Assembly (NCBI RefSeq): GCF_000832985.1
Contig: NZ_CP009920.1
Span: 930,001-994,000, forward strand
DNA length: 64,000 nucleotides
Source: Priestia megaterium NBRC 15308 = ATCC 14581
GTDB taxonomy: Bacteria; Bacillota; Bacilli; Bacillales; Bacillaceae_H
Reading direction: 5' to 3'
Numbering within the stretch: position 1 is the first letter of the stretch; every line of letters begins with the position of its first letter. This document shows positions 9,114 to 17,800 of the stretch, piece by piece. A program made the translations under genes and the position numbers. Below the pieces are notes generated by a model. It had not been told where the DNA came from. It did not search any database and saw nothing but the letters and a program-made list of their open reading frames with translations.

Positions 9114-9698
9114 TTATTTTGAATTAACAAAAGCCTGTTTGTTTTTAGCAAAGTAGTCCCAGCCTGAAATAACCGTAAAAATCACTGAGATCCAAAGCAT
9201 TACGCTAGCAAATGGAATGGAAACCCATTCAAAAGGCAAGTTATACAACAGAATAGCTGAAATAGCTAAAATTTGAGTCCATGTTTTAATTTTACCTAAC
9301 ATATTTGCTGCTACAACTTCCCCTTCCCCTGCTAGTACAAGTCTTAAACCTGTGATAGCAAATTCACGGCTAATAATGATGATAGCAGCCCATCCTGCAC
9401 CTGCAATTAAATCTAAGTCAACAATAGCTACAAGCGCAGCTGAAACCAATAGCTTGTCTGCTAGTGGATCTAAAAATTTGCCCAAGTTCGTGACTAAATC
9501 GTACTTTCGAGCATAGTATCCGTCTATCCAGTCTGTTGTAGATGCAATAATAAATAATGCTGCCCCTAATAGATGAGCGATCGGAATCTCTTTTCCTGCC
9601 GCCTCTACTGTGCCAAATGGTAGCGGCACCAACATAAAAATGAGGAATACGGGAATTAGAAAAATCCGCGAAATGGTAATCTTGTTTGGTAAATTCAC
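9114..9698 (-). CDS. pgsA: CDP-diacylglycerol-glycerol-3-phosphate 3-phosphatidyltransferase
   Basis: 194 aa, integral membrane. Makes phosphatidylglycerophosphate, the precursor of phosphatidylglycerol and cardiolipin. Seen: the CDP-alcohol phosphatidyltransferase motif DG-x2-AR-x8-G-x3-D-x3-D at residues 59-81, with D59, D77 and D81, and several hydrophobic segments. The start is the GTG at 9696-9698, eight bases after GGAGG; an upstream in-frame TTG overlaps that ribosome site and is rejected. cinA follows after 16 bases, so the two are probably cotranscribed. A TATAAT and a leader hairpin lie upstream. Confidence 0.97.
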   Translation of the reverse strand: MNLPNKITISRIFLIPVFLIFMLVPLPFGTVEAAGKEIPIAHLLGAALFIIASTTDWIDGYYARKYDLVTNLGKFLDPLADKLLVSAALVAIVDLDLIAGAGWAAIIIISREFAITGLRLVLAGEGEVVAANMLGKIKTWTQILAISAILLYNLPFEWVSIPFASVMLWISVIFTVISGWDYFAKNKQAFVNSK

Positions 9699-9733
9699 TT
9701 CTTCTGCCTCCAATTACTGTTACAAACTGAAAG

Positions 9734-9757
9734 CGTGCAAACGAAGTTGTTTGCACG
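9734..9757 (-). repeat. Perfect inverted repeat in the pgsA leader
   Basis: Arms CGTGCAAAC (9734-9742) and GTTTGCACG (9749-9757) with a six-base loop, between a TATAAT at 9769-9774 and the pgsA start. It has no long T-run on the minus strand. It could be an operator, a 5' mRNA stem or a weak attenuator. Confidence 0.7.
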
Positions 9758-9768
9758 GCTTTAGTTTT

Positions 9769-9774
9769 ATTATA
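9769..9774 (-). promoter_or_regulatory. Candidate -10 element for pgsA-cinA
   Basis: A perfect TATAAT on the minus strand about 70 bases upstream of the pgsA start. The -35 region matches poorly (GTGAAT at 17 bases), so the promoter is only tentative. Confidence 0.45.
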
Positions 9775-9812
9775 GCGTGAATGAGTGATTAATTCACATA
9801 TTATCTTTATTT

Positions 9813-9842
9813 ACACCCTGATCACTTTTTAAAACAGGGTGT
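9813..9842 (-). terminator. Possible weak terminator or stem-loop after rodZ
   Basis: ACACCCTG / CAGGGTGT stem right after the rodZ stop with a 14-base loop; the minus-strand tail is A/T-rich but not a T-run. Confidence 0.4.
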
Positions 9843-10817
9843 TTACTGTGCTTCTGCCGGCTGATATTGAATCGTTACAACTTGTCGAACTTGCTTGGAT
9901 GAATCAAACGGCAAGTCAACCGCTTTTCCATTTACTTTTAACTCTACCCCAGGTGAATAACCGATGTTGACACGAGCTTCAGTTTCTTTCGTCAAATCAA
10001 ATTCTTTTGTTTCACCTTTTTTTAGAATGGAGCTAAAGAAAGCATTTCCTTTTCCATTTTTTACATCTAACCAAGTATCTGCTTGAGTGGATGTTACTTC
10101 TAGATTAAATGCATCTGTACCGGAAAGAGCATACGTAGCACTTCTGCCTGTTTTTTGAACTTCCTTGTATTCTTGTTTACCGCTGTCTTTCTTTTCTTTT
10201 TCAGCTTTTTCTTTCTCAGCTTTTTCTTTTGCGGCTTTTTCTTTTTCAGCTTTTTCTTTTTCTTGTTCTTTCTTATCAGCAGCACTTTGTTCATCTTCTG
10301 AGTTGCTATTGTCATTTTTTGCAGTAGTTTCATTCGTTTCTTCCTGCGTATTAGACTGCTGAACTTCGCTGTTTGGAGCTTCTTGATTAGCCTGCTCCTT
10401 GTTTTTATCCGAGACGATATTTTGAGCGATTACCCAAATAATAATCCCAACAACTACAACTCCCGCCACCACTAGAACAGTTGGAAGGTAGTCATATGCT
10501 TTTGAAACTCCTTTTGTATGCTGAGGAATTTCTTTGCGGCTGCGAACGCGCGAAAGCTGCTGCGGCATGTCTTCTGTTTGAGTTGAAGGAATGTCTGATT
10601 TGTATTCTTCAAAAATAGCATCTGTGTCCAACCCAATTGCTTCGCAGTATTGCTTAATAAACGCTCGTACGTAAAATTTCCCGGGCATAACCTCATAATT
10701 GCCTTCTTCAATGCCAAGTAAATAGCGTTTTTGAATTTTCGTTAGTTTTTGTAAATCCTCTAACGACAATCCTTTGCTTTCTCGTTCTTGTCTTAACCTT
10801 TGTCCTAACTCTGTCAA
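9843..10817 (-). CDS. rodZ: RodZ-like membrane protein with N-terminal helix-turn-helix (YmfM)
   Basis: 324 aa. RodZ links MreB to the membrane and helps keep rod shape. Seen: an N-terminal Xre-type helix-turn-helix (about residues 1-65, TELGQRLRQERESKGLSLED), a basic stretch, one membrane helix at about 111-131, a low-complexity lysine/glutamate/alanine spacer with repeated KEKAEKEK units around 185-215, and a C-terminal DUF4115 beta domain outside the cell. The start is probably the TTG at 10815-10817 behind TAGGTG; a GTG three codons earlier is in frame but sits inside that ribosome site. It lies directly upstream of pgsA as in B. subtilis. Confidence 0.9.
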   Translation of the reverse strand: MTELGQRLRQERESKGLSLEDLQKLTKIQKRYLLGIEEGNYEVMPGKFYVRAFIKQYCEAIGLDTDAIFEEYKSDIPSTQTEDMPQQLSRVRSRKEIPQHTKGVSKAYDYLPTVLVVAGVVVVGIIIWVIAQNIVSDKNKEQANQEAPNSEVQQSNTQEETNETTAKNDNSNSEDEQSAADKKEQEKEKAEKEKAAKEKAEKEKAEKEKKDSGKQEYKEVQKTGRSATYALSGTDAFNLEVTSTQADTWLDVKNGKGNAFFSSILKKGETKEFDLTKETEARVNIGYSPGVELKVNGKAVDLPFDSSKQVRQVVTIQYQPAEAQ

Positions 10818-10838
10818 TGCTAACACCTACCAATTATG

Positions 10839-11630
10839 CTAAAAATCAAACATCGATAATCCACCGTCTTGAAACATTTGAGGACCTTCCATTATTTCAT
10901 ATGTAATTTTCTCATTGGGGTCGTTTCTTATTTCAATAATGTAGGCAAAATCATCTAACGAATACTCGGTATTTTGTACAAATACATCCGGATGCTCCAC
11001 AATTTTTGTCGCGGGTACATTCATTATTTCTCGTACAAGCTGCCAGTGCTTTTCATTCGCTCGTTTTGTCGATACAATCCCGTCAATAATAAAAATATTA
11101 TCGGCGTTGTATTCGTCAGCAATAAGCTGACTGCGAATCGTTTGTTTTAAGAGTGTAGAAGACACAAAAAGCCACCTTTTGTTCGCACATACGCTAGCTG
11201 CTACAATGGATTCGGTTTTGCCTACTCGCGGCATACCTCGAATGCCGATAAGCTTATGACCGTCTTGTTTAAACAGTTCCGCCATAAAATCTACGAGCAA
11301 ACCTAATTCATCTCTTACGAAACGGAACGTCTTTTTATCATCTGCGTCCCGCTGAATATAGCGACCGTGACGCACTGCTAACTTATCACGCAATTTAGGC
11401 GGTCTCATTTTTGTCACAATGATATTATCCATTGTTTTCAAAATAGATTCAAGCCTGTCTATTTGCTCATGTGAATCACAGCGCAGCAATAATCCACGGC
11501 GAATATCATCCACTCCATTAATTGTGACAATATTAATTGACAACATTCCAAGAAGCGATGAAATATCACCTAAAAGACCCGGACGATTTTTTTGTATTTG
11601 ATATTCTAAATACCACTCAATTTTCTCCAT
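10839..11630 (-). CDS. ymfK: YmfK family protein (DUF3388): ACT-like domain plus P-loop
   Basis: 263 aa, function unknown. Seen: an N-terminal ACT-like domain (about residues 1-75; KNRPGLLGDISSLLG is typical of an amino-acid-binding regulatory fold) and a P-loop-like GMPRVGKT at about 132-139 in the C-terminal half. Known: a conserved neighbour of ymfJ and rodZ in Bacillus. The start is the ATG after GGGAGGGG; the preceding in-frame TTG is rejected. A nucleotide-binding role is inferred only from the P-loop. Confidence 0.85.
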   Translation of the reverse strand: MEKIEWYLEYQIQKNRPGLLGDISSLLGMLSINIVTINGVDDIRRGLLLRCDSHEQIDRLESILKTMDNIIVTKMRPPKLRDKLAVRHGRYIQRDADDKKTFRFVRDELGLLVDFMAELFKQDGHKLIGIRGMPRVGKTESIVAASVCANKRWLFVSSTLLKQTIRSQLIADEYNADNIFIIDGIVSTKRANEKHWQLVREIMNVPATKIVEHPDVFVQNTEYSLDDFAYIIEIRNDPNEKITYEIMEGPQMFQDGGLSMFDF

Positions 11631-11791
11631 CAAACCCCTCCCATTTCTTGGCTGGCCTTCGAGAGGTGCCCCCTTTTTTTCACCTAGTTTAACTATAAAT
11701 GATTTCCATTATATTATAAACCCTAAAGACAAGTAGTTCTACATTTGTTATGTATGTAAGCGCTTATTTATTTGTACTATTTATTTCTAAG

Positions 11792-11832
11792 AAAAAAGGA
11801 GCTCTCACACACGGTGAATTAGCTCCTTTTTA
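11792..11832 (-). terminator. Terminator after ymfJ
   Basis: AAAAAGGAGCT / AGCTCCTTTTT stem with an AT-containing loop and a T-run on the minus strand. Confidence 0.88.
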
Positions 11833-11843
11833 GAAACGATAAC

Positions 11844-12104
11844 TTATTTTACTGATCCGTTATTTTGAACTAATTTCACCATGCTGCTCGCAATCGCATG
11901 CTGCTCTTCTTTAGAAGCAACGCTCCAAAGGTCTGCTAAAATTCGCTCTTGATCATTTTTTGCATCAACTTGGTTTGCTAAATATCCACCAATTTGATAA
12001 GCAAGATCATGAATAACTTCTTCTTGCATTCCTTCGTTTTGCGCATGATGTAAACGGTCGCCTAAAAAATCTTTCCAGCTATCCCAGTTTTCTAATACTG
12101 ACAT
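11844..12104 (-). CDS. ymfJ: YmfJ, DUF3243 protein
   Basis: 86 aa, cytoplasmic, mostly helical and acidic by composition. Its length and sequence (WDSWKDFLGDRLHHA, IGGYLANQVD) match the DUF3243 family found at this position in Bacillus genomes. No catalytic motif or membrane segment is visible and its function is unknown. AAGGAGGG precedes the ATG, and its own terminator follows. Confidence 0.9.
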   Translation of the reverse strand: MSVLENWDSWKDFLGDRLHHAQNEGMQEEVIHDLAYQIGGYLANQVDAKNDQERILADLWSVASKEEQHAIASSMVKLVQNNGSVK

Positions 12105-12169
12105 GAGTAGCCCTCCTTAAGGTTTATTCATATCATAGTTTGTACCTTGTTTTTGATTTTATGCACACT

Positions 12170-12895
12170 TTATATGTACCAGCCGCCATTAACCGATAAT
12201 ATTTGTCCCGTTATGTAGGAAGCTCGTGAAGATATTAAATATGAAACCGCCTCTGCCACTTCTTTTGGATATCCTATTCTTCCTAAAGGGATCTCTTCAG
12301 CCAGCTCTTTGACCTCTTCTTTTGAATAGCTGGCCATCATATCCGTTTCAATCGCTCCGGGCGCAACTCCATTTACTCGAACCCCACTTAGTGCAACCTC
12401 TTTTGCCAAAGCTTTTACAAATGTATTTTGTGCACCTTTCACCATTGAATAAAGGACTTCAAATGAAGCTCCTGTAAGTCCCCAAATGGAAGAAATCATG
12501 ATGATTTGTCCGCTTTTAGCACTAATCATTTTAGGTAATAAAGCTTTGGTAATAACAAAGGGAGCCGTGATGTGAAGATAGATCATTTCTTCAGTTTCTT
12601 TTGCCGGAGTATCTGTCATTAACCCGCTAACGCTTCGTCCGCTGTTATGAATAATAACTTCTACCGGAACAATAATTTCCTCTAAAAACTTCTCCACTCC
12701 CTCTTTACATGATAAATCCGCTTGTACCGTAAACACCGTTTTTACCTTTTCAGCAAGCTCATGTGCAAGCGCCTCTATTCTGTCTCTTCGTTGATGGTAA
12801 TGCAAAATAAGCGAATATCCATCCTCAGCCAATTGCTTAGCAATCGCTGTGCCAATTCCTCCGCTTGCACCTGTCACAAGGGCAAATTTCTCCAT
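12170..12895 (-). CDS. ymfI: Short-chain dehydrogenase/reductase YmfI
   Basis: 241 aa, close to B. subtilis YmfI (242). NAD(P)-dependent oxidoreductase related to 3-oxoacyl-ACP reductase (FabG-like). Seen: the cofactor motif TGASGGIG at residues 8-15, HNSGRS, the ISS serine region, the YSMVK catalytic Tyr/Lys pair and a C-terminal NGGWYI end. The true substrate is unknown. The start is the ATG after AAGGAGAAGG; the open frame upstream runs into the ymfH terminator and is rejected. Confidence 0.93.
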   Translation of the reverse strand: MEKFALVTGASGGIGTAIAKQLAEDGYSLILHYHQRRDRIEALAHELAEKVKTVFTVQADLSCKEGVEKFLEEIIVPVEVIIHNSGRSVSGLMTDTPAKETEEMIYLHITAPFVITKALLPKMISAKSGQIIMISSIWGLTGASFEVLYSMVKGAQNTFVKALAKEVALSGVRVNGVAPGAIETDMMASYSKEEVKELAEEIPLGRIGYPKEVAEAVSYLISSRASYITGQILSVNGGWYI

Positions 12896-12914
12896 AACCT
12901 TCTCTCCTTTACAT

Positions 12915-12942
12915 GCAAAAAAGCTGATGAACATCAGCTTTT
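12915..12942 (-). terminator. Terminator after ymfH
   Basis: AAAAAAGCTGATG / CATCAGCTTTTTT stem with a very short loop, just past ymfH and immediately upstream of the ymfI ribosome site. Confidence 0.92.
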
Positions 12943-12958
12943 TTGGCAACAATCATCT

Positions 12959-14242
12959 TTATTTAGGTACTACTTCACAAACCGTAAAGTTCTTTTCATC
13001 AATAATCTCGTTTAGCACATCTTTTATTTCGTTCACCTTCAGTTTTTCCAGCGTTTCAACAATATCAAATAAATTCATATCATTAAATGCATAGCGTGTA
13101 AACTGATTAGCGATAAACTCAGGTGAGTTTAATGAACGTAAAAATCCGCCGATTTTCTTTTTACGGATACGCTCAAGCTCCTCTTCTGTTAGTGATTTTG
13201 TTTTCATTTCAAGTAAAATTTGTTTAACTCGATCATACAGCTGCTCCGGTTGGTCCGTATCTCCTCCGATAAGAGCAAAACCAAATCCTCTTTCCTCCGT
13301 ATAATCATAAGCAAATGTTTCATCAATGAGCCCGTCTGCATATAACTCCTCATAGTACGAAGAGCTTTTTCCAAATGCGTAATCTAAAATAATATTCATT
13401 GCTAACTCATATTTAAGCATTTCTCCACCTGAACGCTGCGGATTTTTCGCTTTTAGACCCACCATACATTTAGAAGACTGCACCGGCATTTTTAGTACTT
13501 GTTTTTCTTGATCCACCGTTTCAGGCTCTTCGTCAAAATGACGCTGTATGTCAGAGATTTCTTTATAATCTTTTTTCTGCTGATTGTCTCGAACTTGCTT
13601 CATTACTTTTTCCGCATCAACAGGACCTACAATGAACAACAGCATGTTGCTTGGATGGTAGAACGTTTCATAGCATGTATACAGCAGATCTTTATTAATA
13701 TGTGAAATCGATTCGATCGTGCCGGCAATATCAATTTTAACAGGGTGGTTTTTGTACATATTTTGAATGGTGCCAAAATACAAGCGCCAGTCCGGATTGT
13801 CGTCATACATTGTAATTTCTTGACCGATAATGCCTTTTTCTTTTTCGACCGTTTTTTCTGAGAAGTACGGCTCTTGTACAAAGTCCACTAATGTTTCAAG
13901 GTTTTCTTCAAAATTTGACGTACAGCTGAATAAGTAAGCTGTGCGGGTAAAAGAAGTAAATGCATTGGCCGAAGCGCCTTGTTTACTAAACTGCTGAAAG
14001 ACATCCCCGTCTTCTTTTTCAAATAATTTATGCTCTAAAAAGTGTGCGATTCCGTCCGGAACTTTTGTCATTTCATTTTCATTTAGTGGTACGAATTGAT
14101 TGTCAATCGATCCGTAGTTCGTTGTAAAGGTAGCAAACGTTTTGTTAAACTCCGGCTTTGGCAAAATATATACCTGCAGCCCGTTATCCATTTTTTCATG
14201 ATACAGCTGTTCCTGAAGCTGCGAAAATTCAATTTTCTCCAT
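12959..14242 (-). CDS. ymfH: M16 family zinc peptidase YmfH
   Basis: 427 aa. Seen: the inverted zinc motif HFLEH at residues 67-71, within DGIAHFLEHKLFE, as in insulinase/pitrilysin peptidases, so this is the catalytically competent member of the pair. The second M16 domain is C-terminal. It overlaps the end of ymfF, so the two are translationally coupled. Such adjacent pairs with one active and one inactive subunit commonly form heterodimers. I chose the ATG at 14240-14242 behind GGTGA; a GTG three codons upstream is also possible. In B. subtilis these genes are uncharacterised peptidases. Confidence 0.92.
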   Translation of the reverse strand: MEKIEFSQLQEQLYHEKMDNGLQVYILPKPEFNKTFATFTTNYGSIDNQFVPLNENEMTKVPDGIAHFLEHKLFEKEDGDVFQQFSKQGASANAFTSFTRTAYLFSCTSNFEENLETLVDFVQEPYFSEKTVEKEKGIIGQEITMYDDNPDWRLYFGTIQNMYKNHPVKIDIAGTIESISHINKDLLYTCYETFYHPSNMLLFIVGPVDAEKVMKQVRDNQQKKDYKEISDIQRHFDEEPETVDQEKQVLKMPVQSSKCMVGLKAKNPQRSGGEMLKYELAMNIILDYAFGKSSSYYEELYADGLIDETFAYDYTEERGFGFALIGGDTDQPEQLYDRVKQILLEMKTKSLTEEELERIRKKKIGGFLRSLNSPEFIANQFTRYAFNDMNLFDIVETLEKLKVNEIKDVLNEIIDEKNFTVCEVVPK

Positions 14243-15524
14243 TTTCTTCACCGCCCGTTCCTGTTAAGAAATAAATTGTATCCATTTCAATTTTCTCAGC
14301 CACTTTAATAATTTCCTGCTTAGATACCGCATCAATATGCTTTAAGTATTCGTCAATTGAAATGTCTTTGCCTGTTAATTCATTATGATACATAACCTCT
14401 ACTAGTCCTCGTGGAGTATCCACCGTTTCAAGCAGCTGATTGTGAATGACGGCTTTTGTTTGAGCGATTTCGCCGTCTGTGAACGACCCTTGCTTCATCT
14501 CCTGCATTTGTTCTTTAATAATGGTCACGGCTTGGTCGTAATTTTTAGCATCAATACCCGACATGACCATCAGTAATCCCTTATGACTTTCTACCCTTGA
14601 AGCGGCATAATAGGCTAAGCTTGCTTTTTCACGCACATTGATAAATAGCTTAGAATGTGAGAAACCTCCGAATATACCGTTAAATACTTGCAGAGCAAAA
14701 TACTGTCTATCTCCGTATACAACATTTGTGCGGTAGCCAATATTTAATTTCCCTTGTTTTACTTCTTGTTTTTCCACTACTTCATTTACTTTTGAGATAT
14801 CTTTAGACGTAATAGAATCTTCAATGTCTTTTTGCTCGCGCTTTGGTAACGTAAATGTTTCTTTTACTGTTTGTAAAACCTCTTCGACTTGCAAATCTCC
14901 AATAGCATAAAGGTGAATGGCATCTTCTTTTAACACCTGCTGATAATAGGCGTACAAACTTTCACCTGTAATTTCTTCCACGTCGTCAATTTGACCGTTT
15001 ACATGTAAAGAGTAAGGTTCTTCTTTACACATTTCTTCGACTAGTCTTAAATTAGCATAGCGCATTTTATCATCAAATACGGCTTGAATTCTCTGACGAA
15101 GCGAACGCTTTTCTTTTGTCATAATATCCTTTAAAAAAGAGTCCCCTTCAACTGCTGGCTTTAATAAAATATCGCCAAGAAGCGCTAACGCTTTTTGCAA
15201 AAGCGGAGTTGAATCTTTCAAATATTTTTCATTCGCTATATCAATGCGAATCGTAATATCGTGGTTATCACCTTTTTTTGTTAAGTCTACTTGTAAAGTA
15301 GCACCATAAAGCTCATCTAAATATGTACGAAGCTTTGTCGTAGACGGCAGCGACTCGGTAGCGCTTTGAAGCACATAAGGTAAAAGGGCACGCATTGTCA
15401 CCGTTTTCTTATCTAAAGGGGCATTTAGTTTTAAAATGAACGTGTTTGTTTTGTACTTAGCTGTTTGAATGGTATGAACAGTCAATCCTTCTAGTTCATG
15501 TTTTTGTTCAGTCAATAATTTCAT
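14229..15524 (-). CDS. ymfF: M16 family peptidase-like protein YmfF (probable inactive subunit)
   Basis: 431 aa with two M16-type domains. Seen: where active members carry HxxEH, this protein reads MRALLPYVLQSAT and has no zinc ligands, while the C-terminal FGGFSHSKLFINVREK segment is typical of M16. It is therefore likely the non-catalytic partner of YmfH, encoded just downstream. AAAAGGAGG precedes the ATG at good spacing. It follows the nupQ terminator and starts the ymfF-ymfH pair. Confidence 0.92.
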   Translation of the reverse strand: MKLLTEQKHELEGLTVHTIQTAKYKTNTFILKLNAPLDKKTVTMRALLPYVLQSATESLPSTTKLRTYLDELYGATLQVDLTKKGDNHDITIRIDIANEKYLKDSTPLLQKALALLGDILLKPAVEGDSFLKDIMTKEKRSLRQRIQAVFDDKMRYANLRLVEEMCKEEPYSLHVNGQIDDVEEITGESLYAYYQQVLKEDAIHLYAIGDLQVEEVLQTVKETFTLPKREQKDIEDSITSKDISKVNEVVEKQEVKQGKLNIGYRTNVVYGDRQYFALQVFNGIFGGFSHSKLFINVREKASLAYYAASRVESHKGLLMVMSGIDAKNYDQAVTIIKEQMQEMKQGSFTDGEIAQTKAVIHNQLLETVDTPRGLVEVMYHNELTGKDISIDEYLKHIDAVSKQEIIKVAEKIEMDTIYFLTGTGGEENGEN

Positions 15525-15688
15525 ATATAAACCTCCTTTTAAATTTTGATGTATTAACTAGACAATACTTCTATTTTGAATCTTTAACGCTAATTTTAGT
15601 CTTATAACCACTATATCGAATTCAAGGAAACATTTTCAAGTAACTTGCCGCGCGCTTCCTCATTTCTTTTCATATTCTTTCTCTCAAT

Positions 15689-15733
15689 GAAAAAAAGGCG
15701 GAGAAAAGAATATGATTCCTTTGTCTCCACCTT
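15689..15733 (-). terminator. Terminator after nupQ
   Basis: AAGGTGGAG / CTCCGCCTT stem with one G-T pair and a T-run on the minus strand, about 50 bases past the nupQ stop. The rest of the 258-base gap to ymfF shows nothing clear. Confidence 0.8.
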
Positions 15734-15782
15734 CTATATTTATCCAACTTTAGTCATTGTTAGACCTCGTATAGAGGATTTA

Positions 15783-16742
15783 TTAGCGGCGGCCTTTTTC
15801 ATAAGGAACGCCTAGCGCTTTAGGAGCCTCAGCACGTCCTACAAAACCAGTGAGTGCTAAGATTGTTAATACGTACGGTGCAATGGTTAAAAGGACGGAT
15901 GGGATATCTTGAATAACCGGAATCTGAGCTCCCGTGATACTCAAAGACTGTGCTAATCCGAAAAACATGGCTGCACCTAAAGCACCAATAGGATGCCATT
16001 TTCCAAAAATCATAGCTGCAATAGCAAGGAACCCTTGTCCAGCAATCGTTCCCGCTGCAAAATTTGTAGCGATAGACGTAGCATACACCGCTCCGCCGAT
16101 TCCAGCGAACATGCCGGAAATCATAACGCCAACGTAACGCATTCTTACAACTTTGATCCCCATCGTGTCTGCTGCCATTGGGTGTTCACCAACTGAACGA
16201 AGACGAAGACCAAACGGCGTTTTATAAATGATGTACCATACAGCAAAAGCTAGCGCAATTGCAATGTAAGACGTAATAGGAACATTCGAAAACAGAATTT
16301 TGCCGATTACTGGAATGTCTGATAGACCTGGAATACTTACTTTATCGATACGGAATTGGATAAAATCTGTTTGTCCTTTCCCAAAAATCTTTTTGATTAA
16401 AAAGATTGAAAGACCCGCAGCTAGAAAATTCAGCGCTACACCACTTACAGTTTGATCTGCTTTTAATGTAATACTTGCAACAGCATGAATCAGCGAAAAC
16501 ACAGCGCAAACAACAGCCGCAATTACTATCGCTACCCACGGGGCCCAAGCACCTAATGAATCCTGAAGTAAAAGGGTTGAAACAATACCTGTGAACGCGC
16601 CAAACATCATCAGCCCTTCTAATCCGATGTTCACGACCCCGGAACGTTCACTAAATATCCCTCCAAGCGCGGTAAAGATAAGCGGTGCAGCTGAATAAAG
16701 CGCCGCTGGAATAATAATGGCTAACACCTCTAAGAAGTTCAT
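15783..16742 (-). CDS. nupQ: Nucleoside ABC transporter permease NupQ (YufQ-like)
   Basis: 319 aa, strongly hydrophobic, with about eight to ten membrane helices. Seen: SERSGVVNIGLEGLMMFGA, the BPD_transp_2 signature that contacts the ATPase, and a second conserved GRAEAPKALG end. It is the second permease of a BMP/nucleoside importer. It overlaps nupP by four bases (ATGA), so translation is coupled. In B. subtilis the homologous set imports guanosine; the substrate here is inferred from that. Confidence 0.92.
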   Translation of the reverse strand: MNFLEVLAIIIPAALYSAAPLIFTALGGIFSERSGVVNIGLEGLMMFGAFTGIVSTLLLQDSLGAWAPWVAIVIAAVVCAVFSLIHAVASITLKADQTVSGVALNFLAAGLSIFLIKKIFGKGQTDFIQFRIDKVSIPGLSDIPVIGKILFSNVPITSYIAIALAFAVWYIIYKTPFGLRLRSVGEHPMAADTMGIKVVRMRYVGVMISGMFAGIGGAVYATSIATNFAAGTIAGQGFLAIAAMIFGKWHPIGALGAAMFFGLAQSLSITGAQIPVIQDIPSVLLTIAPYVLTILALTGFVGRAEAPKALGVPYEKGRR

Positions 16743-17800
16743 TTTGCTCCCCCCTTGCCTGCACGGCCAAGCACCCAGCGAATTAAATAACTAGATGCAA
16801 CAAAAAAGATAATAAGCGCAATGACAATTTGAATTAATTCAGACGGTACCCCTGTCATAAAGTTCATTTGAGGAGCCGCCGTTTGCAATCCTCCGAAAAA
16901 GAATGAAGCTAATAAAATTCCAATTGCGCTGTTAGCTCCTAAAAGGGCTACGGCGATACCGTCAAACCCCGTACCCGTAAACGCAGTGAATGTGCCCATA
17001 TACTGAAATGTTCCAAGCCCTTCCATTGCCCCGGCAAGCCCGGCAAAAGCGCCTGAAATCGCCATGGATAATACAATGTTTCGGCCTACATTCATTCCTG
17101 CATACTGTGAAGCATGTTGATTAAAACCAACAGCTCTTAGCTCGAAGCCCTTAGCTGTTTTATTCAAAATAAACCACATTACGACGGCTGCAGCGATGGT
17201 AACAAGAATGCCGTAATGAAGGCGGGAGTTATTGGTTAACTGTGCTAAAAAGCTTGATGCTAAAGATGCCGATTCTTTAATATCATACGATTTTTCATTA
17301 CCCGCATATAAATACGTACGGATTAAGCTGCTCGTTGTATAAAGGGCAATATAGTTCATCATTATGGAAACAATTACTTCATGAACATGAAATTTTGCTT
17401 TTAAAAATCCTGGAATAAACGCCCAAACTGCTCCAGCTGCAGCTGCTGCTAATACAGCTAAAGGAATATGAATGACCGCTGGTAAATCAAACGCATACCC
17501 AACCCATACTGAAGCCAACCAGCCAACTAAAAGCTGTCCTTCTACTCCAATGTTAAAGAGACCAGTTTTATAAGCAAACGCAACCGCGATACCAGCCAGA
17601 GCAAGAGGAGTCATGGCACGAATCGTTTCTCCAATGGCTTTTGGCGTTCCAAACATCCCGTCAAAAAGAGATTGATAGCCAAGCATTGGATCATAGCCGC
17701 CTAGTAACATAATAACCGCTCCGGCAATGAGTCCTAATATGGCCGATACAACAGGGATCAAAATCATCATTACACGTTCATTTTTCACAAGTTTATTCAT
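16739..17800 (-). CDS. nupP: Nucleoside ABC transporter permease NupP (YufP-like)
   Basis: 353 aa integral membrane protein with an N-terminal helix and a core resembling NupQ, including FNIGVEGQLLVGW. With NupQ it forms the membrane channel, driven by NupO. Overlaps of four bases with both neighbours show a tightly coupled operon. The N-terminal segment LVKNERVMM is short and charged, with no signal peptide beyond the first helix. Confidence 0.92.
   Translation of the reverse strand: MNKLVKNERVMMILIPVVSAILGLIAGAVIMLLGGYDPMLGYQSLFDGMFGTPKAIGETIRAMTPLALAGIAVAFAYKTGLFNIGVEGQLLVGWLASVWVGYAFDLPAVIHIPLAVLAAAAAGAVWAFIPGFLKAKFHVHEVIVSIMMNYIALYTTSSLIRTYLYAGNEKSYDIKESASLASSFLAQLTNNSRLHYGILVTIAAAVVMWFILNKTAKGFELRAVGFNQHASQYAGMNVGRNIVLSMAISGAFAGLAGAMEGLGTFQYMGTFTAFTGTGFDGIAVALLGANSAIGILLASFFFGGLQTAAPQMNFMTGVPSELIQIVIALIIFFVASSYLIRWVLGRAGKGGAK

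Noticed and set aside
10190-10265. Short tandem repeats resembling an array
   Set aside because: These are codon repeats inside rodZ with no spacers; not a CRISPR.
10165-10362. Plus-strand Ser/Phe-rich repeat frame
   Set aside because: It is the reverse complement of the KEKAEKEK spacer of rodZ, not a gene.
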